A stretch of 64,000 nt of DNA. Source: Pholiota molesta (Eukaryota > Basidiomycota > Agaricomycetes > Agaricales > Strophariaceae). Each line of letters begins with the position of its first letter. Position 1 is the first letter of the stretch. Positions 35,081 through 45,481 of the stretch are shown piece by piece. Below the pieces are notes generated by a model. It saw only the letters and a program-made list of their open reading frames with translations. It was not told the DNA's origin and did no database searches. The DNA is taken from NCBI GenBank assembly GCA_014925825.1, contig JACGCK010000146.1, positions 49,897 through 113,896 on the forward strand, read 5' to 3'. The position numbers were made by a program, and so were the translations under genes.

Positions 35081-36591
35081 ATGCTCATTGTACCCTTATT
35101 GTTCGTTTCAATTCGTATCCTTCGGGTCGTATTACTGCAAGCACCGGATGGGCATCCCACTCTCGCCATCCGCGGAGCACAAAGCCACTTCGGTCAGCGC
35201 CGCGTGAGTGATATCGTCATCAGCTGTTTCGCCACTACCTTTGCGTGTATATGGTCTGCGATTCATCCGAATATCCCTGCTCCAACCGACTCCTGGTGGA
35301 CTTGCTTCAAGCGGCAAATTGTGACGATGATATACGCGTTTCTGGCTCCCGAGCTCATAACCATTTGGGCATTGAGGCAGCATCTGGCGGCGAGGAGGAT
35401 TATGAATGAATATAACAAGAAACGAAGTAAGCTTATCCGCACGATTTCGAGAAATGGCTTACACTATTTGACATAGACATCGATCCTTCAGAGCGAAGTT
35501 CTATCCTTGATGCTATTCGAGCATTATTTCGAAATCAATCCTCCCCACGTCCATTTCAGAAGGGCCAGGCCGAAAGGTGGACTTTGACTCATGCATTCTT
35601 CCTTCAGATGGGCGGTTTCGTGCTATGTGAAGACGGGCGACCAATTCAGACACTTACTGACGCTGGCGGTCGTCGTCGAGATCGACCTGGCAGCGAAGAC
35701 TCGACCAGCCTTATATGGAACATCGATAATGGCATCATCGATCCACCACGAATATCCGCGGAGGATATCAACGATCGGAGCAAGGGCGATGCCATATCCA
35801 AAGCATTCGTTATCTTTCAGACGTCCTGGTTTATTGCGCAGTGCACCGCGCGATGGGCTACCCGGCTCCCAGTCACGGAACTGGAAGTGGCAACGTTAGC
35901 GTTTGCGACGCTTAACGGGATCACCTACGGTCTATGGTGGGACAAGCCTCAAAATGTCGGACGACCGGTGTTTCTTGAATGTAAACAACCACGAGAACCT
36001 CTCGCCATGCCCCATGGTGGAGACTCAACGGCCCCTCGACATGCCAAACGGAGTCGGCTGCGATCGAAACTGCGAGAAGATATCGAGGAGTTTACACTGT
36101 CTGCGCCTTGGATACTTCTCGGTCGTGCGCCAATGCGATTACTTGAAGCTATGATTAGCCCGATGACCAGCCTCGCCGGAAACACGCCCTCTGCTGTGCG
36201 CAGTTCCGACCTTCGAGTGGCAATGTTCTATGCGGCATTTACCGACACCGAAAACAAAACAGTCATCGCGTATACGGCAATAGGCGTCCTCTTCGGATTG
36301 GTGCATCTGGTACCGAGCTGGTTTCTTGAATTTCCATCGCGTCCAGAAATGTGGCTTTGGCGGGCTGCAGCGATCATTATAACCATGGGTCCTATATTTT
36401 CGTCAGTCACGCTATATTTTGCGAGGAAGGTTCGTGACCCACGCATCTTCTTCCATCCTTTGTGGATTGGGGTCCCTCTCTATGTCGTTTCGCGTATCAT
36501 ACTCCTCATACTCCCCCTTATTTCTCTCCACTCTCTTCATTCTGACGCTCTGCAAACCATTAAATGGACTACATTTATTCCCCACCTGTAG
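35081..36591 (+). CDS. multi-pass membrane protein, uncharacterised basidiomycete family
   Basis: Exons 35081-35426 and 35477-36591 (50-bp intron, GTAAGC...CATAG) give 486 aa. The N-terminus MLIVPLLFVSIRILRVVLLQ is a signal anchor. Hydrophobic segments follow near residues 43-60 and 78-98, then a long hydrophilic stretch, then at least four more in the C-terminal half. Phrases typical of a large uncharacterised membrane family in Agaricomycetes are visible in order: SCFATTFACIWSAIHPNIP, LAPELITIWALRQ, MGGFVLCEDG, ISAEDINDRSKGDA, ELEVATLAFATLNGITYGLWW. There are no catalytic motifs. Function unknown; it may be related in type to the membrane protein at 860-2272, though I see no shared motif. 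Confidence 0.85.
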
Positions 36592-37078
36592 ACGCTTTTT
36601 TCTGTAAAGTATAATATCCATACTTGGACTTGACGGACTTTGCTGGATCTGGCAAACACGACCTTCCAAAGCTTTGAGGGCTAGAGTGAAATGGTGAAGT
36701 AAACAACATTCAGAAATTTTGATTGAAACTGGAGAAAGCGCGTTATCATTGCAGGATGACACCATCACACGGCCGTCCCAAACGCGGCGGGTGAGGACGA
36801 TGCCGCGGTCACCGGTCACCCGTCGCCTCGTCCCAAAACACAGTTCTCTGCATTCTCTCTATGACAGGCGGACCGCACGGTGGATAAGGGTCGGGATGAG
36901 TATTACCTTACAGAATAGGTTGCCCATGCAGATGAGGTGCATAGCGCTTGAATGAAAGTGATTGTATAAAACTATGTATTACTGGTCCATTTGATTGTCA
37001 TAAATAAAAATATCGACTCCATATATCTATGTCAGTCAGAACATGGCTGACTTTTTCATTTGCCCGATTTGAAGCTAA
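36592..37078. other. convergent intergenic region
   Basis: Spacer between the stops of the membrane protein gene and the laccase gene, AT-rich toward its right end. No gene is seen. Confidence 0.5.
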
Positions 37079-39406
37079 TCAAAAAGTTTGAGTGGGCAAC
37101 GCATTGTATGTTGGGCAGAGATCATCCCAGGCCGCTAGAGTTGACGATTGATAAATCAGAATACACACAAGGTAACAAATACAGCAAGACACATACAGGT
37201 AGGACTCAATGTCGCAGTGGTGTTAACATCCTCAGCCATTACGACCGCGAGACCACTATATGCGAAGGAAAGTTCAAGTTATGCAAGTCAAAAGGCACGC
37301 GACGACTCACAGGCCAAGATGCCAATCAATATGGCTATGGATAGGCGTTTAATACATGTAGAATATATCTCGGAAATCAATTGAGTACGAACCAGTGCAG
37401 AATCCATGGACCAGCATTGTCCGTTGTGAACCGAATGGTCGTGTTATCGCCAGCCACACCAATACTGACGACATCACGTTGAACGGGATCGACGTAGTTA
37501 TAGACAGTGCTTCCCGCACTTCGGACAACCGAGAATGCATGCTGAAATAAGAATAGTCAGAGTGTGATTGCCCAAAGATTGAGTAGAACTTACGCCGTGA
37601 AGATGGATAGGATGCTAAAGATTTTTTTTTTTCGTCAGCATATGTGAGTGATTAGAGAATGCAGGGCGCTTACAGGACTACCGACCGATCCTCCTGGCAT
37701 AGAGATTTCGATGACTTTGTTAGGTGGCAAAACATAGACTGAGCCACTGGGGAGCAAATCCGTCGCCGTCATTGCGCCACTCATGATTTGAAGAAGAACA
37801 GGAACCGAAGGAGGAACGAAGGTAGCATTGTTGACCGTGAACAACAGATTCGTCGTATCGAATTCGATGTCCAGATTGATGTTAACATCGGCGGCACCAA
37901 CGGTGGCCACTCCAGGGGCAGCAGCATTGGTCAAGGGATGGAGGTCAGTCTCGACCATGGGGTTTGAGGCGGTGGAATTGGTTGTGGGGTCAGCATCTGC
38001 AGCACCAAAGTATTGTAGGATTGCTGAATTGATCCCACCGTCAAAATCAGTGTTACCAGCACTAGGATTTGCGCGGATCCAGTAGTTGTCGATAGCTTCA
38101 GTGGTGTTTAGAACGAATGAATACCTCTGGCCAGCATAGATTTCGATAGAATCGACGACGAGGGGTTGGGTGTTGATACCGTCGACCTCGATGATAGTCT
38201 TGAGTAAAGAGTGGCGTCAGACCACATAGAATGTACAATTGAAAAATTACGCACAAAAGAGTGTCCGTCGATAGAAAAGTTGAAGAAGGGATCACAAGAA
38301 AGAGACACCAAGCGGAATCGATAGCGCTTGTTCGGAAGGACTGTGATTACTGTGAGCGGCACTGTTGGTCCGCCGACATATCGGCCAATGCCGTTGATCA
38401 AAGTCGCGTCCGCCGTTGGTACAAGACCTGCCGAGGGCGCTACGGTATGGTACCTACAGTGATGAAGGTAAGTAACGGATAAATACGACGAAAAGGGTCT
38501 CACGTACCAATCAGCCAGCGTAATAACGGTGGTATCTGTAGGACAGGGAGGCAAGCATTAGCGCTCCTGCATCGATCCAGATCAAGACAGGCGCGGATTG
38601 TATTACTTACCATCGTCAAAATCATACCTAAAGAAAATAGTTAGATGGAAACCAATATAAACGGTGCGATTACTTACAGGCTTCGGTTGGGGTCATCATT
38701 GTCGTAGATGACCAAAGGACCTCGGAGGCCGTCGCAGTATTGTGTCGCTGTGGGAACGCAAATGTAGTGAGATTTCGAATGGCCATAGAGGAGAAACAGC
38801 TTACAATGATGAGAGTGGTACCAGAATGTGCCCGCCTGATCCGGGACGCTGAACTGGTACAAAAAAGAATGGCCGGGCGAGATAGGGCATTGGTTGACGC
38901 CCACAGGACCGTCAGCCCAGTTGGTACCTTCTTGGAACAGTCCATGCCAATGCTGTGCATATATATTGAGCGAGCATGGTCAACAAGAATGCAAATAGTA
39001 TCGTCTGAATGGGACGATAACTATATGAAAGACGTACAATACTTGTGCTTGTCAACATGGTGGTATCAGTGAGCTCGTCGATGACATTCAAACCGAATGT
39101 ATCTCCCTGATGTGCGGTTCGGTGAGTCTCTATGAGACGATGTAAAGGAGAGCATACCTTGAAGCCAGTGATTAGTGGGCCCGGAAAGGTGACATTATCT
39201 GCAGTTGGTCCAGCTAGTACAGTTCTAGATGCAAGGTTGCAGCATTAGATATAAGAATTATGCCGTTCTGAATAAGAAACTTACGAGCGATTGAAGCCAT
39301 CGGGAAGAATATATTTGTTCTCGATATAGAGATTGGAGCTGGGTCCTATAGCGCCATAAGCGCCCACAACGATAGAAATGCTGACGAGCAGTGTGTGGAA
39401 ATGCAT
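37079..39406 (-). CDS. laccase (multicopper oxidase)
   Basis: Secreted blue copper phenol oxidase. Fourteen exons: 39285-39406, 39158-39224, 39038-39106, 38805-38952, 38678-38747, 38611-38627, 38508-38535, 38255-38453, 37674-38198, 37594-37614, 37393-37541, 37311-37334, 37197-37255, 37079-37134. Every junction keeps phase, giving 517 aa, the usual laccase length. A signal peptide ([20 protein letters not shown]) is followed by the four copper signatures: HWHG from residue 87, WYHSHH at 130-135, HPIHLHG then H at 416-423, and HCHIDWH at 471-477. The residue ten positions after Cys472 is Leu482, the axial position of class 2 laccases. The sequence after HCHIDWHL is GLGL rather than the common EAGL, an unusual variant. 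The exon 11 donor is GTTCGT. The smallest exon is 17 nt. Confidence 0.95.
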
Positions 39407-39472
39407 GATGTCTCTGGGGGTACGAAATATTAGAGTTAAGAAGTTTGAATACTGTGTCGTCTTCATGGCTCG

Positions 39473-39481
39473 CTTTATATA
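39473..39481 (-). promoter_or_regulatory. TATA box of the laccase gene
   Basis: TATATAAAG on the minus strand, 67 bp upstream of the laccase ATG, which is the expected distance for a short 5'UTR. Confidence 0.65.
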
Positions 39482-39850
39482 CTGTAAAGGTACAGCACTG
39501 CCATTATCTAAAATTCCGTTGTTCGACCTGCGGATCCAAAATTAGCAGAGATCTTCGCGTTACGATCATATTTTACTTAATAATATTCACTGAGAACCAC
39601 TGGCTTCAAGGAGTTTTGATTGTTCTGATGAATAGTTGTTTTTGCGATGACACGGAAGCTGCTTCTTTGATTTCAGCGCCCAGGCCATCCGTCCGAAGTT
39701 GCGCACATTTCAATTTGAAAGTCTCAAATGGACATAGTCAACATTCAATGCGACTCACCAATTAGGCATGGCCGCCCATGAGTGTAGGCTATAAAGGAAG
39801 ACTGAATTAAATCCTAAGTCGATAAAGCACACTTCCCTTCCGACTACACT
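39482..39850. promoter_or_regulatory. shared intergenic region of laccase and small secreted protein
   Basis: Divergent spacer holding the laccase upstream region and that of the 75-aa secreted peptide gene. I did not identify specific transcription-factor sites. Confidence 0.4.
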
Positions 39851-40190
39851 ATGCAGCTCAACGTCCTTGTTTTTTTCGCAACTCAAATTGTGGCTATCTT
39901 AGCGGTCAGTATCCTCGCCGAGAAATGTCAATACTTCCACATACTGATACATACAGTCTTAGTTGGCGGGCAGGGATAATTCTGCCCATACTCGTATGGC
40001 GAAGAAGATCTATCACACCGTTATTGACGAGTCCCCGTATCTCGTTGATAGAACCTCTACGGTTTTTTGGACGTGAGTAGAGCTCGAAGGTATCACGTTA
40101 GCCATTACTTACGTCACCCATGATAGCGAGAGTGAAAGTATTACCACCTCCTTGCCCACCGCTGCCCCAACTCCCACGATAGGATATTAA
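39851..40190 (+). CDS. small secreted protein, 75 aa, three exons
   Basis: Exons 39851-39904, 39963-40072 and 40127-40190; both introns are short (58 and 54 bp) with GTCAGT...CTTAG and GTGAGT...GATAG, and phase is kept throughout. The start MQLNVLVFFATQIVAILA is a clear signal peptide. The mature part would be about 55 residues beginning near LAGRDNSAH, with a central TVIDESPYLVDRTSTVF segment and a Ser/Thr/Pro-rich tail ending PTPTIGY; it has no cysteine. No family is recognised. It is divergent from the laccase gene and is too small to show as one open frame. Confidence 0.65.
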
Positions 40191-41053
40191 TCGAGGGGAA
40201 ATGACGTCCCGTAAGTACGCTAGCTTACTCGTCTTGAAGGAGATGGCTAAACTACTTACTTAATTGTAGGCGACTCCAGCCAATTTGGCTCAAGTCCATC
40301 AAGCGCGCGTGTTGTCTATTTTTAGTACATGCTTCGAGATATGTAGTACTTAGGAGTGTAATCTGATTATTGAATATCGCCGTATACAAAAACAAAATTG
40401 CCAATAAGATACCGATTAACGATGGTTTTAAAATAGACTTATTAATAAACGAAAGCTCTGTATTCGTCTTCTGGAGGCATCAACCTTAGAAAGATATTCT
40501 AGATTCTCAGAATTGTACTCGAAGGAAACTTTAAGGGGTCATATACCCGCACCCAAAGGATCGCTGAGTTGTGCGCTGTTGCGCAAGCGCTTAACATTAA
40601 TACAGATATAGACATGACAGGGAGAACTTGTGATTGTTATCATTAACAACGGAAGTAAGCGCATATGCGCACCTCGACTTCAGGACGAAAATGGAAAAAA
40701 AAAATGGAGCATTGGTGAAAGGAAGCTGCGGACCCGAGCCTCGATCGCTAACGACACCTTCGGAAGCTTGAAGTCAGGGTTTAATGAGACTGACAAAAGG
40801 AACCGCAAATGCGGCAAGTCGCACGAAGGCTGTGGAGGCGAAGAACGCGTGCGCAGTCAAACCGATCATGGAAAATGGGTTCGCGGCGCCCAACAGCTGC
40901 GGATAATGTCAACGCGCGCTTTTTTAGCCCTTCGAAGTGCGGTGCATCGCTGTCCGTTGACTGAAGTGAAGAGAGACTCGGAGATTGGCGAATAGCGGAT
41001 TGGCACGTACACTGAAATTAAAAACAAAATCGAATTTTCCGTGCTTGAAATTC
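40191..41053. other. intergenic region, one weak frame
   Basis: A 121-codon frame on plus (40630-40995), Lys/Arg/Ser-rich, has no recognisable domain or splice support. Otherwise nothing is seen. Confidence 0.35.
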
Positions 41054-41971
41054 CCTGATACTAAGGCTCCAACCATATCGTATGTGTATGCGACCTGGAG
41101 CCCAAATATACAGATATGGTTATAAGTGTATAATATACTGTATATATACGGTATACGGTTAATAAATACGGTTGGTATATAACTAAATTCTCCCATGCTT
41201 TTTCCTCTTCTCCACCGGCTTAGCCATTGGTAGAGGGCCATCCTTTATCCGTACCTTGCGCATAAGAGCCTTTGTAACTGTATCCTCCTTCAACGACTTC
41301 AAAACAAGCTCACATTGAGCTCGCATATGCATTGTCACTTCCCTCCAATCTTAAATTCATCCGGAAGATGGAAGAAATCATGACCCGGGCTGATCTCCTT
41401 GCATCCGATACTAAATTGATCCAGTCTCGGAGGTTCTTTATTCAATATTCACTTTGCATGGCATCAACAGTGAGTGTCTTCATTTATTATTTCAATCTAT
41501 TAAGGTTCATGAAAGATTTATCACAGATCGGAACAAATCGAGTTGCATCTTACTCAAGAAGAGACGCGCCTTGTGCACCTTATGTCTGCCATGGAAATTA
41601 GTACAACTACCGTAGAAACTAGCAAGAAACTAGCAGCGATGGTTGAGCGATGGGCCTGAGCATGATGACAATCCGGACTCTGCGCTTCCAAGTTCCAGAA
41701 CTAGTAAATTAATTACTATTGTAATTCGAGCTCTATTGTACTCCAGCGGCCCAAATTGCAATTGTGATTATCTTAATGGGCCCCAGAATGAACCGAACTG
41801 CCTTGACAGCCGGAAAAGCGACTCAGATAGAAACTGTATGTGTAAGTATATACTGTATATTTACCCTATACCGAAGATCCCCAAGGAGCCATATACATAT
41901 ACATATATACATACAATAGAAACCATCTATATACAGTAAACATATAATATGGTTGGAGCCTTACCTGATAC
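41054..41971. mobile_element. short hAT-like element with 8-bp target duplication
   Basis: An element of 902 bp (41062-41963) ends in perfect 17-bp inverted repeats TAAGGCTCCAACCATAT, flanked on both sides by the direct repeat CCTGATAC (41054-41061 and 41964-41971). An 8-bp target duplication with short inverted ends is the hAT signature. The interior has AT-rich flanks (TATATAC-type runs) around a 450-bp coding-like core. There is no transposase, so it is non-autonomous. Confidence 0.85.
41163..41665 (+). pseudogene. coding remnant inside the hAT-like element
   Basis: The plus strand has an open stretch containing MEEIMTRADLLASDTKLIQS, then after an intron-like GTGAGT...CACAG a second stretch, IELHLTQEETRLVHLMSAME followed by ETSKKLAAMVERWA and a stop at 41660. 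The second stretch is helical and heptad-like, but the phase of the join does not fit the first. On the opposite strand a 49-codon frame is open from 41309. Either a captured host fragment or an eroded element gene. Confidence 0.35.
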
Positions 41972-42127
41972 GCAAACCATTAGTTTTAGGCTCTGACCGA
42001 CTCCCACAGCACCGACAGTCCGCATTTCCGACCTGGCTCCGATTTTTTTACCTGACTACCTTTGCCTCTCAGAAAGATTTGACACTTCAGACAACGAGAA
42101 CGGACCTCTAGAGCCAGTATCCAGAAT

Positions 42128-42532
42128 ATGAGATTCTCGCCGAGCAAGCAGCAGCCTTTCGAATCTCCACTGCACTGGGCTACATACAGTTGCCTTGTAA
42201 TTATTTTGGCACTGACTTACCTTACCCAGGGATGCTTCATCCCAGCACCAGGAAACTATGCATCCCAGAGCGTGTCCTTTACAGGCGAGCTCGTGAGACT
42301 CGGAGGCGCGATTGCGCCTACCAGCGATGGCTTTACGCTGGGTCTGGAGAAAGCTCCCAAGCAAGGGACATGCAGGGACGGTACGTGCGTTGTCAAAGTA
42401 CGATGAACGTGTACTCAAAAACCGAAGCTGGCGGATATGCAGTTTACTCTTACGAGCGCGGAGGAAGGCGGCTTTCATATTTTGAACGTCGAGGAGGGCC
42501 TTATCGTGGGGACGTTGGTCGAATCCGTGAGT
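42128..42532 (+). pseudogene. secreted-type protein relic, tandem copy A
   Basis: The N-terminus has a hydrophobic signal-like stretch (CLVIILALTYLTQGCF) followed by SQSVSFTGELVRLGG and SDGFTLGLEKAP. A TGA at 42403-42405 stops the frame. Immediately after it, in the same frame, the sequence continues LADMQFTLTSAEEGGFHILN, up to a GTGAGT donor at 42529. Copy B has GGA where copy A has TGA, so one base change explains the break. No family is recognised. Confidence 0.55.
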
Positions 42533-42647
42533 CCTTCCCTGCAATCCGCGTACTCCCTGCTCATGCATGTCTTTATCAATCAATTATCGATAGAACCTCA
42601 CTATTAACTATTCCTGAAGCCTTGAATTGTATTATTGATTTTACCAG

Positions 42648-42948
42648 ATCCAGGAATGCTTCCTTCCACCAGGAAACTACACATCCCAGAGCGTGTCCTT
42701 TACCGGGGAGCTCGTGAGACTCGGCGGCACTATCGCGTCCAACAGCGATGGCTTTACTCTCAGGGTGGATTGGAGAAAGCCCACCCGCAGGGGACATGTG
42801 GGGACAGTACGTGCATTATCGACGTACGAGGAACGTTGTACTCGAAACTGAAGCTTGCGGATATGCAGTTCACTCTTACGAGCGCGGAGGAAGGCGGCTT
42901 TCATATTTTGAGCGTCGAGGAGGGTCTTACCGTCGCGACTATTAGTTG
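42648..42948 (+). pseudogene. secreted-type protein relic, tandem copy B
   Basis: Second copy of the same exon, about 430 bp downstream and preceded by a TTTTACCAG acceptor. It encodes the same SQSVSFTGELVRLGG phrase, but an extra 5 bp near 42765 (CTCTCAGGGTGGATTGG against CGCTGGGTCTGG) shifts the frame. Downstream of that it is open through LADMQFTLTSAEEGGFHILS to a TAG at 42946. The two copies are therefore broken at different places, and each retains what the other lost. Confidence 0.55.
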
Positions 42949-43806
42949 AATCCGTTGGTCATTCACGGGAATTCGCGTACTTATTGTCTGCTCATGCATC
43001 TATCGATCAGTAGACACTCACCCTTCCTGAAGCCGTTTTTACGGCGCCCGCCCTCTACCTATGCCATTGAATGTGCTGGGAACAAAGATTTTGTCGAGAT
43101 TGTTCTTCATTGGCTGTGTTGTTTTGCAGATTCCATTGCCATCTGCTCACCTATTCCGCTGATAGATAAAGGCCGTTGACGAGGACTACTATCCCAGGAA
43201 CGAGGGTGGGAGGTGAGCAGGAAGGCGTCTCAATGGTAAGCATTCATCTATTTATTTTATACATCTGTGTTCGAGGGTACTTACGACTTTAACATAGGCT
43301 TCGTCCTCGACGCTCGCCACCTCTTAGAAAGCTCTTAGCCAATGAGGTGCTAAGTATCACGTGAAAGTTTCCCATATAAAAACGCGGCAAGCTGCTGTTG
43401 GCAGCTCTTCCACAGAACCCTCACAGCTGCTGCCGCGAACAAATGCGACAGTAACTCGTTTCTATTTGGTGGAAACTGGTATACGCTGAAGGGCAGATAA
43501 AGGTACATATAGCACTCAATTAAGCCGGAGCGTCTTCCAGCATATGCGTCCCTTGCACACCCGCAGCGGAATGGAATTCGCTTGACTATGAAGTCCTTAC
43601 ATTCCCGTAGTTTCTTTTGTACCATTCTCGTAATCAAACATTCATCGTGAACGTTCGAAAGCTGCCAACGAGTGAACTAGTGACAGAAAAGCGAACACGT
43701 TGGGTACAAGATTATCGTGTGACGTGTCTGTTATGCGTGACGAAAAAAAAAAAAAAGATGTGAAGACGGCAGTGCACTTGGAGGGCTGAACTCAACGCCA
43801 ACAACG
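42949..43806. other. intergenic region upstream of the J-protein gene
   Basis: No confident gene. A 95-codon minus-strand frame (43350-43637) lacks any recognisable feature. The last 60 bp before the J-protein ATG contain a 14-bp A run. Confidence 0.45.
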
Positions 43807-45481
43807 ATGGCCACCGTGCACCAGCTCGCCGTCTCGACGCCCCCCGTCCCCGCCTCCTACGCCTCCCCCAGCGCGCCCTCCACCTCGCGCATCTCAGGTA
43901 CGTCCGCCCACCCCCGCCCGCCCGGGCCCCGTCTGACACCCCCTCCCCCCAGCGCCGCACCCCGCCGGCCACCGCACGCTCCTCCCCGTCGGCCCCGCCT
44001 ACGCCAACCACCTCCGCCTGTCCCTCCAGCACGCGCACTCCTTCTCGGCGCTCGACGAGCACCTGGAGGCCGAGCGCGCGCGCCTCGCCGCGCTCCACGG
44101 CGAGAGCAACGCGGCGGAGGACGACCTCGGCGTCGGCTCCGAGGAGGAGACCGATGAGCTGCTCAGCCTGGATCCGAAGGAGTGGAAGGTACCGCCCCCG
44201 GTGAATGCGTTGCTGCACACGTACTGATGCGCATCTAGAAACAAGATCACTACGCCGTCCTCGGGCTCTCCCACCTGCGCTACAAAGCCACCCCCGAGCA
44301 GATCAAGATCGCTAGTACGTCCCACCCCCTGCTCACCTCACCTACCACCACCACTACTACTACTGCTGCTGCTAACCCACGCCCACCCCCCTTGCAGACC
44401 GCAAAAAGGTGCTGAAGCACCACCCGGACAAGAAGGCGGGGGCCGCGCCCGCGCCCGTCGCGGACTCGCTGTACCTCGCGGGCGTGAACCAGAACACGAA
44501 CGACGACGCGTTCTTCAAGTGCATCGCGAAGGCGCACGAGGTGCTCACGAACCCGGAGAAGCGCCGCCAGTTCGACTCCGTCGACCCCGTGTTCATGGAG
44601 CTCGAGGAGGACATCCCGAGTGCGGCGGAGATCAAGGTGCGTCTCCACCCCTTATTACCACCTCTTGTCACGGCGTCCTAAACTAGCGTATGTATGGCAT
44701 CCGCAGAGCAAGAACCTCGACTTCTTCAAGACGCTCGGCCCCGTGTTCGAGCTCTACTCCCGCTTCTCGAAGGTGCAGCCCGTCCCCGGGCTCGGCGACA
44801 TTGACGCGCCGAAGGAGGCCGTCGAGGGCTTCTACGACTTCTGGTACAACTTCGACAGCTGGCGCAGCTTCGAGTGGATGGACAAGGAGGTGAATGAGGG
44901 GAGCGATAGGTGCGTGTGTTTTGTTGTGTATTGGATATGATATGGGGTGGAGCGCTGATGCGGTGGCACTTTTTTTTTTTTTTTTTTTGGCAGCCGTGAC
45001 GACAAGCGCTATACGGAGAAGAAGAACAAGTCGGAGCGCGCGCGCAGGAAGAAGGAGGACATCGCGAAAGTGCGCGGGCTCGTCGACCTCGCTTTAAGGT
45101 ACGTCCCTTCCTCCCTCCCTTTCACCCCCTCTCCCTCTGCACACCCACTTTCATATCTTGCACCGCACACCCACTTACCATCACCCTCCCTCTACACACA
45201 GCCTCGACCCCCGCATCAAGCGCATCAAGCAGCAAGAAAAAGAGGCGCGCGAGGCGAAGAAGCGCGCCGCCGCGCCCGGCGCCCCCGCCAAAAAAACAAA
45301 ACAACAAGAGGAAGAAGAGAGGAAGAAGGCGGAGGAGGAGGCGAAGGCGAAGGAGGAGGCGGAGAAGGCCGCGCGCGCGGAGGCGAAGAAGGCGAAGGCC
45401 GCGGCGGCGAATGCGGCGAAGAAGGCGCGGAGGCAGCAGAGGGAGCAGGAGGAGGCCGCGGCGGCGGCGGGGGGTGCGTAG
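43807..45481 (+). CDS. ZUO1: zuotin-type J-domain protein of the ribosome-associated complex
   Basis: Hsp40 co-chaperone; the yeast counterpart works with Ssz1 and Ssb on nascent chains at the ribosome exit. Seven exons: 43807-43897, 43953-44188, 44239-44314, 44398-44636, 44707-44909, 44994-45098, 45202-45481, all phase-consistent, giving 409 aa. The J domain runs from QDHYAVLGLSHLRYKA (about 111) through HHPDKK, with the HPD at 143-145, to HEVLTNPEKRRQFDS. Next is the zuotin homology segment (DFFKTLGPVFELYSRFSKV, FYDFWYNFDSWRSFEW, RDDKRYTEKKN, ERARRKKEDIAKVRGLVDLA, DPRIKR), then a charged Ala/Lys/Glu helix of about 80 residues for ribosome contact. No SANT domains follow, as in yeast Zuo1. 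Introns 3 and 5 hold simple repeats (ACC/ACT/GCT and a T run). Confidence 0.93.

Noticed and set aside
40630..40995. 121-codon frame as a gene
   Set aside because: No splice sites, domain or conserved phrase; composition alone does not support it.
43712..44218. A 168-codon minus-strand frame opposite the J-protein exons
   Set aside because: Arg/Ala/Gly-rich antisense shadow of GC-rich coding sequence; it crosses the real introns and has no domain.
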